From NCBI GenBank assembly GCA_013334845.1, contig JAAXWV010000063.1, forward strand, positions 1 through 7,278: DNA of 7,278 nt. The letters run 5' to 3'. A program made the position numbers and the translations under genes. Shown here piece after piece: positions 5,762-7,278 of this stretch. The notes beneath the pieces were generated by a model that searched no databases, was not told the origin of the DNA, and saw nothing but the letters and a program-made list of their open reading frames with translations. The stretch comes from Candidatus Roizmanbacteria bacterium (lineage in GTDB: Bacteria; Patescibacteriota; Microgenomatia; UBA1406; GWC2-37-13). Position 1 is the stretch's first letter. The number at the start of each line of letters is the position of its first letter.

Positions 5762-6904
5762 TTAGTCTTGGTGTGACGCTTCTTCAAGAATTACGTTTAA
5801 AGTATGTCTTATTATACCAATCGAATGCATATCTGCAGATGTATCACGTTTTGAGATTGGAGCATGGAGTGCCTCGTCGGCATCAAATCTAAATAAAGTG
5901 TTTAGTTGTTCAATGCGTTTTTTATCCGTTTGAGACCAGTGGTAGTTATTCGTAACTTGAGCAAATGTATTGTAGCCAAACAGGGGAGGAATATGGTCAA
6001 GAAGGGCCCTAATAAGAGCGTGTGCAGACTGGGCATTTTCTCTTGCCACTGAGTCGTTGATTTCAGATATTACAGCTTCTAGCTTTTTTGTGCTATATCC
6101 TTTATTCTTTGCCGATTCAATGAGTGACTTCGTGAGTTCGTATGTTATATATGGAGGGACGGATGCACTAGGTGCTGCACTAGAGTCCTGATTAGGCGTT
6201 TCGGGCTCTTCCTGTATATTAGATTCAATTATCTGGCGAGTATGCGATGGTATACGAGTGAAGCTTGGGAAACCTGAGCTAGTGTTACCACCGGTTGGTT
6301 CGAGGCCACCATCTTCAACCAGGGTATAGAAAGCTTTTGTTACCCGTTGCGGGTTAATTGGCCATATTGACTTGGTAATTTCTATGGAAGGAAACCTGAA
6401 GTCGCCAAAGGGACTATTAATACCCTCAAGATATCCGTAAGTCAGAATAATTCGCTCGACATTCTCTTGATTGAGTGTACCCTCAAAAATAGTGGACTTA
6501 AAAAAGTCCTCTGGAGACTTTCCAGACGGCAGATGCACTACTCGGGTTGATTCGTCATAGTATACTAACCCATCAGAAAAGAGACCGATTACAGGAAAAT
6601 AGCCAGATGGGATTGTTTTGTACTGTTCGGATGATATTGGAAGCTTGAGTAGTGGTAGTGCGAGACGCATGATTTCCGCCAGCTTCTCTCGAGCATCACC
6701 GTATTTGCCGAAATCCCATAACCCATACACAGTTCCTGACATATTAATGCCGAGATATCCGATCCTATCTTCAAGATATTCATCTTCGTATGTCTCAAAA
6801 TACTGATACCCAGCGTCATCACGTTCACTGTTGGCTACCTGGGGATTGCCTAAAAAGACTCGTTTTCCATCTGACAAGTGGGTGAAACTAAATACTTCTG
6901 GCAT
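5762..6904 (-). CDS. Unrecognised 380-residue two-domain protein, possible defence-island component
   Basis: Two parts are visible. The N-terminal half (about residues 1-215) is rich in beta-strand and aromatic residues (YLGINMSGTVYGLWDFGKYG, SGYFPVIGLFSDGLVYYDES) and matches no family I know. A Pro/Ser/Glu-rich linker follows (about 218-247, EEPETPNQDSSAAPSA). The C-terminal part (about 250-377) is helical, with an ALIRALLDHIPPLFGYNTFAQ core near residue 304 and then NNYHW. I recall this ALLDHxPPxFG...NNY pattern from uncharacterised proteins, not from a named domain. There are no membrane segments. ATG 6904 has an excellent ribosome binding site, AGGAGG four bases upstream. It heads a minus-strand pair with the 194-residue gene. 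A sensor or effector role beside SIR2-HerA is only a contextual inference. Confidence 0.8.
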   Translation of the reverse strand: MPEVFSFTHLSDGKRVFLGNPQVANSERDDAGYQYFETYEDEYLEDRIGYLGINMSGTVYGLWDFGKYGDAREKLAEIMRLALPLLKLPISSEQYKTIPSGYFPVIGLFSDGLVYYDESTRVVHLPSGKSPEDFFKSTIFEGTLNQENVERIILTYGYLEGINSPFGDFRFPSIEITKSIWPINPQRVTKAFYTLVEDGGLEPTGGNTSSGFPSFTRIPSHTRQIIESNIQEEPETPNQDSSAAPSASVPPYITYELTKSLIESAKNKGYSTKKLEAVISEINDSVARENAQSAHALIRALLDHIPPLFGYNTFAQVTNNYHWSQTDKKRIEQLNTLFRFDADEALHAPISKRDTSADMHSIGIIRHTLNVILEEASHQD

Positions 6905-7056
6905 AAATCCTCCTGGAATTGTTTTGAGTAACCTCTACCGCTTGAATTGGGTGGCATTTCTACCGTGACTGAATAAGGTATGTATTCAACCTCACAGTCC
7001 CGATTGATAAACTCATGAGAATATTTTAACAGAGGCAAGGGAAAAATACGAGACAT
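6850..7056 (-). CDS. Doubtful 68-residue ORF upstream of the 380-residue gene
   Basis: A 68-codon frame starts at ATG 7056 and overlaps the next gene by 55 nt in another frame. The first 50 residues (MSRIFPLPLLKYSHEFINRD and on to SSGRGYSK) look plausible as protein, and the tail within the overlap does not. There is no ribosome binding site before the ATG, and TATAAA immediately upstream may be a -10, which would place transcription starting inside this frame. It may be a truncated gene, a leader ORF or chance. Confidence 0.25.
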   Translation of the reverse strand: MSRIFPLPLLKYSHEFINRDCEVEYIPYSVTVEMPPNSSGRGYSKQFQEDLCQKYLVSPTCQMENESF

Positions 7057-7092
7057 TTTATATTGGCGGGGTATTTGTGTTATTATTATGCT
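7057..7092. promoter_or_regulatory. Putative divergent promoters
   Basis: The gap before the right-hand gene contains TTGGCG (7063-7068) and, on the plus strand, TATTAT (7084-7089) or TATGCT (7087-7092) at 15 or 18 bp, usable as -35 and -10 for the membrane protein gene. On the minus strand, TATAAA (7062-7057) could serve the operon starting at 6904, with a leader of roughly 145 nt. None of the elements is a full consensus, so only the general assignment as a divergent promoter region is meant. Confidence 0.35.
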
Positions 7093-7117
7093 TGAATAAG
7101 CATAAGGAAAATTTTTG

Positions 7118-7278
7118 GTGGCAAATATTATCAAACTCAACAAGGCTAAAAAGAAAGTATCAAAGAAGGCCCTACTTATTATCGGATTGCTGATTATTGT
7201 ATTTATTGGCGGTGCGCTGGCTTATTATTTTTTGGTAATCAATAAATCTGGTAGTAATAATTCGTCTCAATCTAATAA
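7118..7278 (+). CDS. Single-pass membrane-anchored protein, 5' end only
   Basis: A frame begins at GTG 7118 with AGGA nine bases upstream (7105-7108) and remains open to the window edge (53 codons). It encodes a lysine-rich cytoplasmic head (NKAKKKVSKK, about residues 8-17), one transmembrane helix at about residues 18-41 (ALLIIGLLIIVFIGGALAYY region), and a Ser/Asn/Gly-rich segment (NKSGSNNSSQSN) typical of a flexible extracytoplasmic linker. The positive-inside rule gives N-terminus in the cytoplasm and the rest outside. The helix lacks a clear signal peptidase or lipobox site, so it looks like a signal anchor. An in-frame TTG directly before the GTG is an alternative start. The function cannot be told because the exported domain is beyond the window. 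It diverges from the minus-strand operon and may be the first chromosomal gene beyond the island. Confidence 0.75.
   Translation, partial: MANIIKLNKAKKKVSKKALLIIGLLIIVFIGGALAYYFLVINKSGSNNSSQSN

Overview
The window is bacterial, AT-rich (about 40% GC by eye), and uses the standard code, since UGA ends the XRE gene. It looks like a mobile-element or defence island between two ordinary chromosomal genes. The left edge holds the 5' end of ychF (minus strand) and the right edge the 5' end of a single-pass membrane protein gene (plus strand). The form of the YchF N-terminus and the lysine-rich anchored protein would suit a small-genome bacterium such as Saccharibacteria/Patescibacteria, but this is a weak impression and no marker here settles the lineage.

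Left part (1-1440), all on the minus strand: a 4-nt-overlapping pair of an XRE-type repressor and a 101-residue charged helical protein, then a serine recombinase that has lost its catalytic N-terminus. The recombinase frame runs 59 nt into ychF in another frame, so the ychF 5' end is the likely attachment or scar site.

Centre (1441-5007), plus strand: a near-perfect 12-nt inverted repeat lies between the divergent XRE gene and a rightward gene set. That set is an unrecognised 177-residue protein, a possible 29-codon ORF, a SIR2-domain protein and a HerA-type ATPase, the last two overlapping by 17 nt. SIR2 plus HerA is the architecture of the SIR2-HerA (Nezha) antiphage system, in which the SIR2 subunit degrades NAD+ and the hexameric HerA ATPase forms the supramolecular partner. 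The unusual parts here are the XRE/operator control, the extra 177-residue protein and two similar leaders with tiny ORFs.

Right part (5008-7117): a 156-nt convergent intergenic stretch with one 8-bp inverted repeat, then a two-gene minus-strand operon of unrecognised proteins (380 and about 194 residues). The larger one has a disordered linker and a helical C-terminal module, and may be a second accessory or defence unit. A short divergent promoter region separates it from the membrane protein gene.

No tRNA, rRNA, CRISPR array, insertion sequence or gene-free stretch longer than 300 nt was seen.
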